The notes under the pieces were generated by a model. The model made no database searches, was not told the origin of the DNA, and saw only the letters and a program-made list of their open reading frames with translations. The translations under genes were made by a program, and so were the position numbers. Source: a virus. From it: 20,011 nucleotides of DNA. The stretch is from positions 1 through 20,011 of the IMG/VR virus record IMGVR_UViG_3300036651_000048. One strand, 5' to 3'. Below are positions 13,230-20,011 of the stretch, piece by piece. The stretch's first letter is position 1, and every line of letters starts with the position of its first letter.

Positions 13230-13507
13230 TGAGCATCTCCGCTAACTCCCGCTACGCCGCTAGCCCGGTCATTGCGCTGAACCGCAGCGGCCAGGTGATC
13301 AACATCATCGTGCCCGCCCAGCAGCAGGCACTGACGATCAGCTACGTCTCGCACATGGTGACCGACAATGACCGGCTGGACAACCTGGCGAACCAGTACT
13401 ACGGCGACCCGACCCAGTGGTGGCAGATCGCGAACGCGAACCCGGAACTTCCACCGGACTGGACTAATATAAGCGCTGGAACGATCATCCGAATCCCGTT
13501 CTCGTAA
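13229..13507 (+). CDS. LysM-domain baseplate protein (T4 gp53-like), 92 aa
   Basis: ATG 13229 overlaps the tape measure stop by one base (TGATG). After about 35 residues including VINIIVPAQQQALTISYV, the protein is essentially one LysM-like module: HMVTDNDRLDNLANQYYGDP, then TQWWQIANANPELPPDW, then ISAGTIIRIPFS. The pattern of 'D.LD.LA..YYGDP..WW.IA.ANP' and a closing 'G..IRIP' is that of the LysM domain in baseplate proteins such as T4 gp53 and the C-terminus of CIS Afp7-type proteins. There it is used for protein-protein contacts in the baseplate rather than for wall binding. It is likely the missing partner of the CIS_tube-like gene at 9329. No TTA codon. Confidence 0.85.
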   Translation: MSISANSRYAASPVIALNRSGQVINIIVPAQQQALTISYVSHMVTDNDRLDNLANQYYGDPTQWWQIANANPELPPDWTNISAGTIIRIPFS

Positions 13508-13516
13508 GGAGGCGAC

Positions 13517-14677
13517 GTGCCCTTACCCGTTGGACCCGTCGTCTACCAGATCTACGTCAACGGGACCCTCGTGTCGGACCCAGCGCTGGACGTCTCGATT
13601 GAGCAGACGTGGGGATGCCACGACATCTTCACCGTCCGGATCGAGTACAACCGGGGCTACCCGATGAACTCGATCGTGCCGTGGGCGGACAATGCGCCCG
13701 TCTCAGTTGTCTGGGGCAGGCGGCCGAACGCCCTCCAGACCTGGTATGGCTACGTCAACCACCACGAGCTGAAGAGCAACGCGGACTCCGGAACCCATAA
13801 CCTCCAGTACACGTACTATCTCATCGGCACGTCGAAGCCGATGAACACCGAGAACAGCTACGTCTGGGGCAACGTCAGCCCGACCTACATCGCGAAGCGG
13901 CTCGCGCTCAAATACCACCTGCGCAGCGTGCTGACCTCCACCACCTGGGTCCTCCAGAACGAAACCCAGGCGAACATGTCCGACTTCGCTTACCTGAACT
14001 ACATCGCGGACAAGACCGGCTTCCGGTTCTGGGTGAGCGGCGGCACGCTCTACTTCATCGACCCGGCCGTGATCCTGGCCGGGACCTCGCGGCAGGCGGT
14101 CCCGTCCTACCGCCAGGACAAGTCGATGACCCAGCAGGACACGATGCGGGACTTCGAGCTGCTGCGCGGTGACAACCTGCCCGGCTCGACGCTGGCCCAG
14201 CGGCAGATCTACGGCATCGACCAGACCTCCGGGCACTTGTTCGGCGCGGGCACCGGCAGCGGGAACGTGACGAAGGTCAACACGGCCCGCGTAGCCCAGT
14301 CCTGGGGGGAGGCCAACCGCGTCATCAAGGCGTGGCAGGGCCTGAGCCAGTTCTGGATCGGGGCGCAGGCCGAGCTGTTCGGGGAGAGCCTGATCTACCC
14401 GGGCAAGGTCGTCTACCTCAACGGGACGGCGCTGCCGGGCGGCAACATCGGCTACTGGCTCGTGACGAGCGCCAAGCACATCCTGACGTCCTCATACACC
14501 GGGGTGCCGACAAACGACAAGTACGTCACGCAAGCCGTTCTCATGCGCAACTCTTCCGCGACAGTCCCGGTGATCCGGGGCCTGAACGTGGTCAGCCCCG
14601 AGTTCGTGACGTGCAGCCCCAGCAACGGGGTCTGGTATTCGAGCAGCCTCCAGACCATTTACGACGGGGTGAACTGA
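13517..14677 (+). CDS. Baseplate hub protein (gpD / gp27-like), 386 aa
   Basis: GTG 13517 follows AAGGAGG, nine bases after the LysM gene stop. The product starts VPLPVGPVVYQIYVNGTLVS and has the hub layout. A first beta-barrel has SIEQTWGCHDIFTVRIEYN and APVSVVWGRRPNALQTWYGY. A middle domain has ISPTY-like NVSPTYIAKRLALKYHL and MSDFAYLNYIADKTGFRFWV followed by GGTLYFIDP. A second barrel near the end has GESLIYPGKVVYLNGTALPG and YWLVTSAKHIL. The phrase 'S.faFL..la...Gf.f....g.lyf.dp' is the hallmark of gpD/gp27/VgrG-N hub domains, which form the trimer below the tube. The adjacent spike gene supports the role. TTA is at codon 3. Confidence 0.85.
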   Translation: MPLPVGPVVYQIYVNGTLVSDPALDVSIEQTWGCHDIFTVRIEYNRGYPMNSIVPWADNAPVSVVWGRRPNALQTWYGYVNHHELKSNADSGTHNLQYTYYLIGTSKPMNTENSYVWGNVSPTYIAKRLALKYHLRSVLTSTTWVLQNETQANMSDFAYLNYIADKTGFRFWVSGGTLYFIDPAVILAGTSRQAVPSYRQDKSMTQQDTMRDFELLRGDNLPGSTLAQRQIYGIDQTSGHLFGAGTGSGNVTKVNTARVAQSWGEANRVIKAWQGLSQFWIGAQAELFGESLIYPGKVVYLNGTALPGGNIGYWLVTSAKHILTSSYTGVPTNDKYVTQAVLMRNSSATVPVIRGLNVVSPEFVTCSPSNGVWYSSSLQTIYDGVN

Positions 14678-16500
14678 TGGCCAGCGGCAACGGGGGCGTG
14701 TACTTACGTACGGCCGGTGAGAGCCCCGTCCGGCAATGGTGGGGGATCTACTACGGCTACATCGCCGTCAACCAGGACCCGCTCAACACCGGCCGGGTGA
14801 AGTTACGCGTCCCGCAGATCTTCGGCAACACCACCTCCGGGTGGGCGTCCCCGATGGTGCCGGTGACCTACATCCCGAAGGTCGGCACGGCGGTCACCGT
14901 GATGTTCGTCGGTGGCGACCCGACGCAGCCGGTGTGGTTCGGGAACTTCGCCGTGGCCGGGTCGGGCATGGTCCTCACCGGGATCACCACGCCCAGCGAC
15001 ACCCCCAGCCCTGTGCCGCCCGTAGGAACCATCTACTACCAGCTCGACAGCAACAACAACATCCAGGGGCAGTACGAATGGAACGGCGCGGGCTGGGTCG
15101 AATACTTCATCGGCGGCAACTTCATAACCGGTGACTCCATCAACTCCGCACTGTTATCCGGCGCTGGTCTTAGCGCAGGGACCATCGGGCTAGGCGCACT
15201 TGACAACTTAACCGCCAGTGGCATGACCCTGTATGAGGGCACCGTCGCCGCCGCCGATGTCATCGTGTCCGGGCCATCGGGTGGCCTCTTCATCTACGGC
15301 ACTGGCGGCACGCTCGTCCAGACCTTCAGCAACGTAGGCACGTTCACCTGGAAGTGCCCGCCCGGCGTGACCACGGTCTACGTCGAATGCTGGGGAGCTG
15401 GCGGCGGCGGTGGCCGTGGCAACGAGCCTTCCGACGACGGCGGTACCGGCGGCGGTGGCGGTGAGTACGGCGCGAACGCCGCGTACACCGTGGTGCCGGG
15501 CTCGACCTACACATTCGTGATCGGATCAGGCGGCTTCGGCGGGCATACGGGCAGCTCGTCCGGTGGGCCGGGCGGATTCACCCTGTTCGACACGACGGGG
15601 GTCGGCGTTCAGGCCAACGGCGGCAACGGCGGTGCGCCCGGCGGGACCGGGGGAGGCGCGGGGACTGGCGGCACCGGAGGCGGTGCGCCCATTGCCTTCC
15701 CGGGCGGCAAGGGTAACCCCTACACCTTCCCGGCCCAGCATGGCATGGGTGGCGGCGCGTCAGGTGGCCCGGACGGACCCGGCCAGGGCAACAACACGGA
15801 CTCGCGGTCGGGTAACCCCGGTGGCCCCGATGCCGGTCCTGGTGGAGACGGCGGGTCTTCGGTCGGCCCGACTGCCGGTTCCAAGCCGCCTGCGCCAGGC
15901 GGCGGTGGCGGTGGCGGTGGCACCTCGGGCAACAGCGCCGCCGATGGCGGGGCCGGGGCACACGGGCAGATCCGGCTGACCTACACCGCATCGGCGGCCA
16001 ACCTCACCGGGTCCATCACGGGCCAGGCGGGCGTAGACCCGGTCAGCGGCGCGGCGGTACCCGAGGGCGCGAAGTTCGACAACCTGACGGTCGGCACGCA
16101 GCTCACCGCGACCGGCGGCACCATCACCAACCCCACGGTGGTCACGACCGACACCTGGCACGAGACGGGCGGCCTGGAAAGCGGGTGGGGCAAGGGGTCC
16201 GGGTTCTTCAAGTACACCCTGCTGCCGAACAACATGGTGGCAGTGTGCGCCCAGGGGCTGACCATAGGCACGGTTGCCGATACCACCCCGATCCTGTCCG
16301 CAGCCAACGGCCTCCCGCCTGCCTACCAGCCGACCACCCCCAAGTCCCTCGTGGCCGACACGAACAACATCAAGGCGGGTAGCGCCACCTACGAGAACGC
16401 GAGGCTCACGTTCAACACCGATGGATCAGTGATCATCAGCGGCTTCAACCTGAACGCGACGTACTGCAACCTCAACGGCATATTCCCCCTCGGCTTCTAG
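14677..16500 (+). CDS. Baseplate spike with gp5-like OB domain and glycine-rich adhesin-like region, 607 aa
   Basis: ATG 14677 overlaps the hub stop by one base. Residues about 20-95 are an OB-fold: YYGYIAVNQDPLNTGRVKLR, VPQIFG, ASPMVPVTYIPKVGTAVTVM and DPTQPVWFGNF, as in the gp5/gpV/VgrG spike. A linker with QYEWNGAGWVEYF follows. Residues about 220-437 are glycine-rich, starting VYVECWGAGGGGG (Cys238) and containing many GGxGG runs. This resembles glycine-rich adhesin domains, not the usual beta-helix needle. The C-terminal domain (about 494-607) starts WHETGG, includes LPPAYQPTTPKSLVADT and DGSVIISGF and ends NGIFPLGF, the same plan as the C-terminus of 4165-4797. I see no PAAR gene or tip motif in the window. 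TTA codons are at 10, 43, 160 and 178. Confidence 0.82.
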   Translation: MASGNGGVYLRTAGESPVRQWWGIYYGYIAVNQDPLNTGRVKLRVPQIFGNTTSGWASPMVPVTYIPKVGTAVTVMFVGGDPTQPVWFGNFAVAGSGMVLTGITTPSDTPSPVPPVGTIYYQLDSNNNIQGQYEWNGAGWVEYFIGGNFITGDSINSALLSGAGLSAGTIGLGALDNLTASGMTLYEGTVAAADVIVSGPSGGLFIYGTGGTLVQTFSNVGTFTWKCPPGVTTVYVECWGAGGGGGRGNEPSDDGGTGGGGGEYGANAAYTVVPGSTYTFVIGSGGFGGHTGSSSGGPGGFTLFDTTGVGVQANGGNGGAPGGTGGGAGTGGTGGGAPIAFPGGKGNPYTFPAQHGMGGGASGGPDGPGQGNNTDSRSGNPGGPDAGPGGDGGSSVGPTAGSKPPAPGGGGGGGGTSGNSAADGGAGAHGQIRLTYTASAANLTGSITGQAGVDPVSGAAVPEGAKFDNLTVGTQLTATGGTITNPTVVTTDTWHETGGLESGWGKGSGFFKYTLLPNNMVAVCAQGLTIGTVADTTPILSAANGLPPAYQPTTPKSLVADTNNIKAGSATYENARLTFNTDGSVIISGFNLNATYCNLNGIFPLGF

Positions 16501-16503
16501 CCC

Positions 16504-16531
16504 ATGACGAACCTGACGCAGCCGGTAGAAT
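16504..16531 (+). promoter_or_regulatory. Candidate promoter giving a leaderless transcript for the gp25-like gene
   Basis: ATGACG at 16504-16509 (matches TTGACA at four positions) is 16 bases before TAGAAT at 16526-16531, a near-consensus -10 box. The expected transcription start, seven bases beyond the -10 box, is 16538, exactly the first base of the GTG start codon. The in-frame TAG at 16526 excludes any start further upstream, and the only Shine-Dalgarno-like GGAG overlaps the start codon itself, so a leaderless message is plausible. Confidence 0.4.
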
Positions 16532-16537
16532 ACAGGA

Positions 16538-16948
16538 GTGTCGATCGAGATTCAGACTCCGTTCCAGCTCACCCCGTCCGGGGCCATCGCGGTCACTACG
16601 GACCCGGGTGTGCAGGCGCAGCAGCATGTGACCTCGCTGGTGTCCACGTCGCCGGGCGAGCGCGTCATGCTGCCCGCCTACGGTGTCCCGCTCGCGGCGC
16701 TGGTCTTCGCCTCGAACGACCCCGTGGTCGTCGCCACCATCGAGCAGGACGTCACGACTGCGCTGGCCGAGTGGGAGCCGAGCATCATCGTGAACTCGGT
16801 CAGCCCGGCAGCGGGCCAGGACCCCTCGCAGGGCGCGGCGATGGTGAACGTGGACTTCCAGGCCGGTGCGACCCCGGGCGCTCCGGGCGCGAGCGTGCAG
16901 ACGGCGACCATCCTCGTCGGCGGAACGGTGGTCTCTGATGACATCTAG
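16538..16948 (+). CDS. Baseplate wedge protein, gp25-like, 136 aa
   Basis: GTG 16538 is the only start near the conserved N-terminus, since a TAG lies 12 bases upstream in frame. The product starts MSIEIQTPFQLTPSGAIAVT. It has the family signatures VTSLVSTSPGERVMLPAYGV (the pGER...P.yG motif), LAALVFASNDP, ALAEWEPSIIVNSVSP (the wEPRi motif, with Ser in place of Arg) and a final strand MVNVDFQAG. gp25-like proteins anchor the first sheath ring to the baseplate and are needed to start sheath growth. Length is normal for the family. The C-terminal 35 residues are Ala/Gly/Thr-rich, and the gene overlaps the J-like gene by 11 bases. No TTA codon. Confidence 0.9.
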   Translation: MSIEIQTPFQLTPSGAIAVTTDPGVQAQQHVTSLVSTSPGERVMLPAYGVPLAALVFASNDPVVVATIEQDVTTALAEWEPSIIVNSVSPAAGQDPSQGAAMVNVDFQAGATPGAPGASVQTATILVGGTVVSDDI

Positions 16949-18452
16949 CAACAACGTTGCCAACGTCTCCCCGGCGTTACAGGTCCCGCAGACCATCGAC
17001 TACACGAGCAAGGACTTCACCGCGTTCATGCAGTCGATGATCGCCTACGCCAAGACGGTCATGCCCGACTGGAACACGGGCTCCGAGGGCGACATGGGCG
17101 TGGCGCTCCTGGAGATGTTCGCCTACCCGCTGGACATCCTGAGCTTCTACGGTGACCGGATCTCCGCTGAGTCCTACCTGCCGACCGCCACACAGCGCCT
17201 GAGCCTGCTTAACATCGCCCAGCTCCTCGGATACACCGTCTCGAACGGGAGCCCGGCTACGGGCACTGTGACGTTCCAGACGGCCAACCCTGGCCCGGCC
17301 GTGGACATCCCTCCGGGGACGCAGGTCGCCTCCAGCTTCAACACGGCCATCGACTCCCCGGTGATCTACGAAATCGACGCCGGGCAGGGCACCTACACGG
17401 TGCCCGAGAACGGCGGCACGCTGACCCTGAAGGTCACCCAGGGCGAGACCACCACCCAGGTCCCGGTCGGGACTTCGACCGGCTTACCCGGGCAGGCATT
17501 CCAGCTCTCGCAGACCGGCATCATCGACGGCAGCACCCAGGTGTTCGTCCAGACCGACGTGAACCCGCAGCAGTGGGCCGCCGTCCAGTACCTCGTGGAC
17601 TCCGGGCCGTCCGACATGGTCTACACCACCTACGTGGACGCCAGCGGACTGACCTGGATCGAGTTCGGGGACAACCTCAACGGGCTCATCCCGTCCCAGG
17701 GCCTGATCATCTACGCCACCTACCGGGTCGGCGTCGGCAGCGCGGGCAACGTCGCGGCCGGTGTCATCGGGGAGATGGTCAACCCGATCGACGGCGTCAT
17801 GGTCGGGGTCCAGGCGGACGGGGTCACCTTCCAGTCCTCGGCCATGGCGGGCGGCTCCGACCCGGAGACCAACGACCAGATCCGGGCCAACGCGCCCGGC
17901 GTCTTCGCGACCCAGCAGCGGGCCGTCAGCGTGGCCGACTTCGAGGCCATCGCCAAGAACGTCCAGGGCGTCAGCGCGGTCAACGTGGTCGCGCAGCACT
18001 CCACGTCGGTCTCGGTCTACGCGCTCGGCCCGGACTACCAGCCCGCCGCCACGGCGCTCCAGAACCAGATCCTGGCCGCCTTCGCGGGCAGGACCCTGGC
18101 CGGTGTGTCGGTCACCTGCACGCAGCCCGCGCTGATCGCGATCGACGTCGGCTCAACTGGCAACCAGGTGCAGCTCCAGGTCGCGGACAACTACCTCCAG
18201 TCCTCCGTCGTCCAGAACGTGCAGACCGCGCTCACCGCGCTGCTCCAGCCGCCGAACGTCTCCTTCGGGCAGCTCGTGACGGTCGGTGAGATCTACCTGA
18301 CCATCCTGGCCATCGCGGGTGTCCAGTGGTGCGTCGTGCCCGTCATCACCCGCGAGGACGTGACCCAGACCGGCACCGCGAGTATCCAGCTCCGCGCCTC
18401 GGAGATCGCCACCCCGGGCACCTTCTACATCACCGCATCGGGAGGCTTCTGA
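16938..18452 (+). CDS. Baseplate wedge protein, J / gp6-like, 504 aa
   Basis: ATG 16938, inside the end of the gp25-like gene, gives MTSSNNVANVSPALQVPQTI and then the conserved opening IDYTSKDFTAFMQSMIAYAK, DWNTGSEGDMGVALLEMFAY. The N-terminal helical part reaches QLLGYTVSNGSPATGTVTF. A beta-rich middle has VDIPPGTQVAS and WIEFGDNLNGLIPSQG. The signature core is GGSDPETNDQIRANAPGVFA followed by QQRAVSVADFEAIAKNVQGV. A C-terminal region has two ferredoxin-like repeats (VSVYALGPD..., ALIAIDVGSTG...). This is the wedge component that forms the iris around the hub and links to gp25 and gpI. Length fits injection-system and actinophage versions. TTA codons are at 14 and 183. It overlaps the next ATG by one base. 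Confidence 0.92.
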   Translation: MTSSNNVANVSPALQVPQTIDYTSKDFTAFMQSMIAYAKTVMPDWNTGSEGDMGVALLEMFAYPLDILSFYGDRISAESYLPTATQRLSLLNIAQLLGYTVSNGSPATGTVTFQTANPGPAVDIPPGTQVASSFNTAIDSPVIYEIDAGQGTYTVPENGGTLTLKVTQGETTTQVPVGTSTGLPGQAFQLSQTGIIDGSTQVFVQTDVNPQQWAAVQYLVDSGPSDMVYTTYVDASGLTWIEFGDNLNGLIPSQGLIIYATYRVGVGSAGNVAAGVIGEMVNPIDGVMVGVQADGVTFQSSAMAGGSDPETNDQIRANAPGVFATQQRAVSVADFEAIAKNVQGVSAVNVVAQHSTSVSVYALGPDYQPAATALQNQILAAFAGRTLAGVSVTCTQPALIAIDVGSTGNQVQLQVADNYLQSSVVQNVQTALTALLQPPNVSFGQLVTVGEIYLTILAIAGVQWCVVPVITREDVTQTGTASIQLRASEIATPGTFYITASGGF

Positions 18453-19117
18453 TGGTCGCTCCTATCTACCCCAGGGCGTTAGTGAGCTGGACCGACCGCA
18501 TCGACGGTACCGACATTGTCTGGGCGGCCGACCCGAACAGGCTCGCGGCCGAGATCATCTCGATCGAGCAGACCCTCGGGTCGATGCCACAGGTCGAGCC
18601 GGACCCGCCGGTCGGCAAGCCGGTGACCTACAGCTCGGTCAGCGCCCGGATCTCCGACGCCATGCTCGGCGGCCAGCTCCCGTACGTCTCCATCACCAAC
18701 GCGAACTTCAAACTCGGCAAGGGCGGCGGGTACTACAACGGCCAGTTCAACACGTTCAACCAGGTGGTCTCGGACAACTGGAATTACTTCAACGGCTCTG
18801 ACATCACCATCCGCGAAGAGGGCGTGTACCTCATCGACGCCTCGCAGTCCTGGGCAAGCAACTCGACCGGCTACGTGATGATGATGCTGGTCATCAACAC
18901 CGCCCGGATGCGCCTCGGCCGGTGGAATTGGGCCGACTTCGACCCGGACGGCACCAGCACCGACTACGCATCCACGGATGTGCACTGGATGGGCACCCTC
19001 AGCGAGGGCGACCGCATCCGCATTGCCTCGCAGAACGCGACCGATAAGAACCCGACGACCGTCACCTTCTCCAACCTGCACGTGCAGTACCTGCGGAAGC
19101 CGCCCCCGGCGTCATGA
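18452..19117 (+). CDS. Minor tail / baseplate-decoration protein with C1q-like C-terminal domain, 221 aa
   Basis: ATG 18452 overlaps the J-like stop by one base and has GGGAGG six bases upstream. The N-terminal part (YPRALVSWTDRIDGTDIVWA, then AADPNRLAAEIISIEQTLGS) is a short tail-protein adaptor that I have seen in actinophage minor tail proteins. After a Pro-rich linker, the C-terminal 120 residues have a C1q/TNF-type jelly-roll pattern: FNTFNQVVSDNWNYF, the paired ITIREEGVYLIDASQSWASN strand, YVMMMLVIN, LSEGDRIRIASQNAT and VTFSNLHVQYLRK. Such domains form trimers at fibre tips and bind sugars or proteins. It lies between the J-like and gpI-like wedge genes, an unusual place for a decoration. 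TTA is at codon 10. Confidence 0.65.
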   Translation: MVAPIYPRALVSWTDRIDGTDIVWAADPNRLAAEIISIEQTLGSMPQVEPDPPVGKPVTYSSVSARISDAMLGGQLPYVSITNANFKLGKGGGYYNGQFNTFNQVVSDNWNYFNGSDITIREEGVYLIDASQSWASNSTGYVMMMLVINTARMRLGRWNWADFDPDGTSTDYASTDVHWMGTLSEGDRIRIASQNATDKNPTTVTFSNLHVQYLRKPPPAS

Positions 19118-20011
19118 CGACCTACGGGATCAGCAACTACGGGCGGCCGAATCTGTACGGCCCGTCCCGTGCTGCCACCGTGGTCCCGGGCGGCCCGTCT
19201 ATTCCGCTGGTCAACAACGCCTACCTGATCGACCCATTCGTGGCCACGCCGATCGACTACCACTCGGTGCTGCTGACGTGGCACGGCCCGGACCCGACCA
19301 CGGACACGCCGATGAACGAGTTCCGGCTGCTGTCCTCGCGCTACGGATTCCCGGTCGATGAGAACGACGGCAACATCCTGCTCGACACGACCAGCCTGCC
19401 GGGGACCCAGTTCGTGGACCAGACCGTGGTCCCGGGCCAGATCTCCTACTACGGCTTTTACATCCTCGGCGCGAACAGCCAGTGGATTCGCTCGGGCTTC
19501 ACCGCCTGCCTGATGCCGGTCAACCACGGCTACGCCACCCAGTTATGGTCCTACCTGCCCGAGTACCTGCGCGACGTGCAGGACAACGAGCTGACCGCCG
19601 ACGCGGCCGGTGACACCTTCCTGTCACAGTTCCTGGCTGTCGCCGGGTGGTCGATGGACTATCTCAAGACCCAGTACGACTTCCTGTTCAGCAACCAGAA
19701 CGCCCCGATGAAGATGTCGTTCACCGACCTGGCGGACCTCGCCGGGGAAATCGGCATGCCGTTCTCGGGGGAGATCCCGGCTTACTTCCTGCGCAAGGCG
19801 GCAGCGAACTGGGCGACGGTGATGCGCCAGCGGGGATCGCTGTCGGGCATCTCCGAGCACATGAGCCTGCTGTCGGGCTACACCGCCGACGTCCAGATCT
19901 CCCGCAACATCATGCTGGAGAACGACCAGTCGCTGCCGTTCAGCCCGCAGTTCAGCCCGTGGTCGGCGGGCATCCCGTACCTGGTCGGGGAGATCGTGTC
20001 CTGGCCGGTCT
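19114..20011 (+). CDS. Baseplate wedge protein, gpI-like, with N-terminal Fn3-like domain (3' end cut by window)
   Basis: ATG 19114 overlaps the previous stop (ATGA). The frame is open to the window end (299 codons visible). The product starts MTTYGISNYGRPNLYGPSRA. Residues about 48-130 read like a fibronectin type III fold (YHSVLLTWHGPD, NEFRLLSSRYGFPV, FVDQTVVPGQISYYGFYILG). From about 144 the gpI-like part begins: LWSYLPEYLRDVQDNE, then GDTFLSQFLAVAGWSMDYLK, FTDLADLAGEIGMPFSG, then the motif AAANWATVMRQRGSLSGISE. The phrase L..Y...D, a long helix, and RGS..G are typical of P2 gpI / phage tail protein I, which forms a wedge dimer with J. The fused Fn3-like part is common in actinophage and injection-system versions. 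TTA is at codon 144. The C-terminus is not visible. Confidence 0.82.
   Translation, partial: MTTYGISNYGRPNLYGPSRAATVVPGGPSIPLVNNAYLIDPFVATPIDYHSVLLTWHGPDPTTDTPMNEFRLLSSRYGFPVDENDGNILLDTTSLPGTQFVDQTVVPGQISYYGFYILGANSQWIRSGFTACLMPVNHGYATQLWSYLPEYLRDVQDNELTADAAGDTFLSQFLAVAGWSMDYLKTQYDFLFSNQNAPMKMSFTDLADLAGEIGMPFSGEIPAYFLRKAAANWATVMRQRGSLSGISEHMSLLSGYTADVQISRNIMLENDQSLPFSPQFSPWSAGIPYLVGEIVSWPV

Noticed and set aside
16504-16938. Alternative plus-strand frame from ATG 16504 overlapping the gp25-like gene
   Set aside because: Its translation is Arg/Gly/His-rich without motifs; the frame starting at GTG 16538 has clear gp25 signatures.
7627-20011. The whole module as a domesticated extracellular injection system rather than a phage
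   Set aside because: The long tape measure with two wall hydrolases, frameshifted chaperone and probable adaptor, closure and terminator genes fit a phage; no AAA+ ATPase or effector genes are visible.
1-20011. tRNA genes, CRISPR arrays, insertion sequences or attachment sites
   Set aside because: Reading both strands I found no cloverleaf-like sequence, regular spaced repeats, transposase motifs or terminal repeats; gaps are too small for most of these.

Overview
This window is the neck, tail and baseplate module of a contractile-tailed (myovirus-type) phage or prophage from a high-GC actinomycete. The evidence for the host is indirect. GC content is high, GTG starts are frequent, leucine is almost always CTG/CTC, the tape measure has an actinophage-style pair of NlpC/P60 and transglycosylase domains, and a membrane protein at the left edge resembles a type seen in actinobacterial mobile elements. 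Streptomyces or a relative is the best guess, but no genus-specific marker is visible.

Layout. Positions 1-669 (minus strand) hold two overlapping membrane-protein genes behind a good promoter at 712-741. Everything to the right is on the plus strand and nearly gapless. Positions 790-2648 hold four small structural or unknown genes. Positions 2661-5540 hold neck genes: a probable head-tail adaptor, a probable head-closure protein, a fibre-like protein and a probable tail terminator. Next come the tail sheath (5628-7616), tail tube (7627-8256) and a T4-baseplate/chaperone-type protein (8300-9157). A short second-frame extension (to 9326) appears to be reached by a +1 frameshift at CTT TAG G. 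Positions 9329-13507 hold a contractile-injection-system (CIS_tube-like) protein, a 1008-aa tape measure and a LysM baseplate protein. Positions 13517-20011 hold the baseplate: gpD/gp27-like hub, gp5-like OB-fold spike with a glycine-rich region, gp25-like wedge, J/gp6-like wedge, a C1q-like decorated protein, and a gpI-like wedge cut off by the window end.

How it works together. The tube is built over the tape measure on the baseplate, the sheath surrounds it, and the terminator and neck proteins join it to the head. On contraction the spike and hub perforate the envelope, while the two wall-hydrolase domains of the tape measure open peptidoglycan. The sheath-to-wedge gene order is largely colinear with extracellular contractile injection systems, but the tape measure, frameshifted chaperone and neck genes indicate a phage.

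Most genes overlap by 1-11 bases (ATGA, GTGA, TGATG), suggesting translational coupling in long transcripts. Three observations stand out: the putative RF2-like +1 frameshift site; rare TTA leucine codons placed within the first 25 codons of ten structural genes; and adhesion-like modules (carbohydrate-binding-like, Ig-like, glycine-rich, C1q-like) grafted onto core virion proteins. No tRNA, rRNA, CRISPR array, insertion sequence or integrase is visible. No gene-free stretch exceeds about 120 bases.
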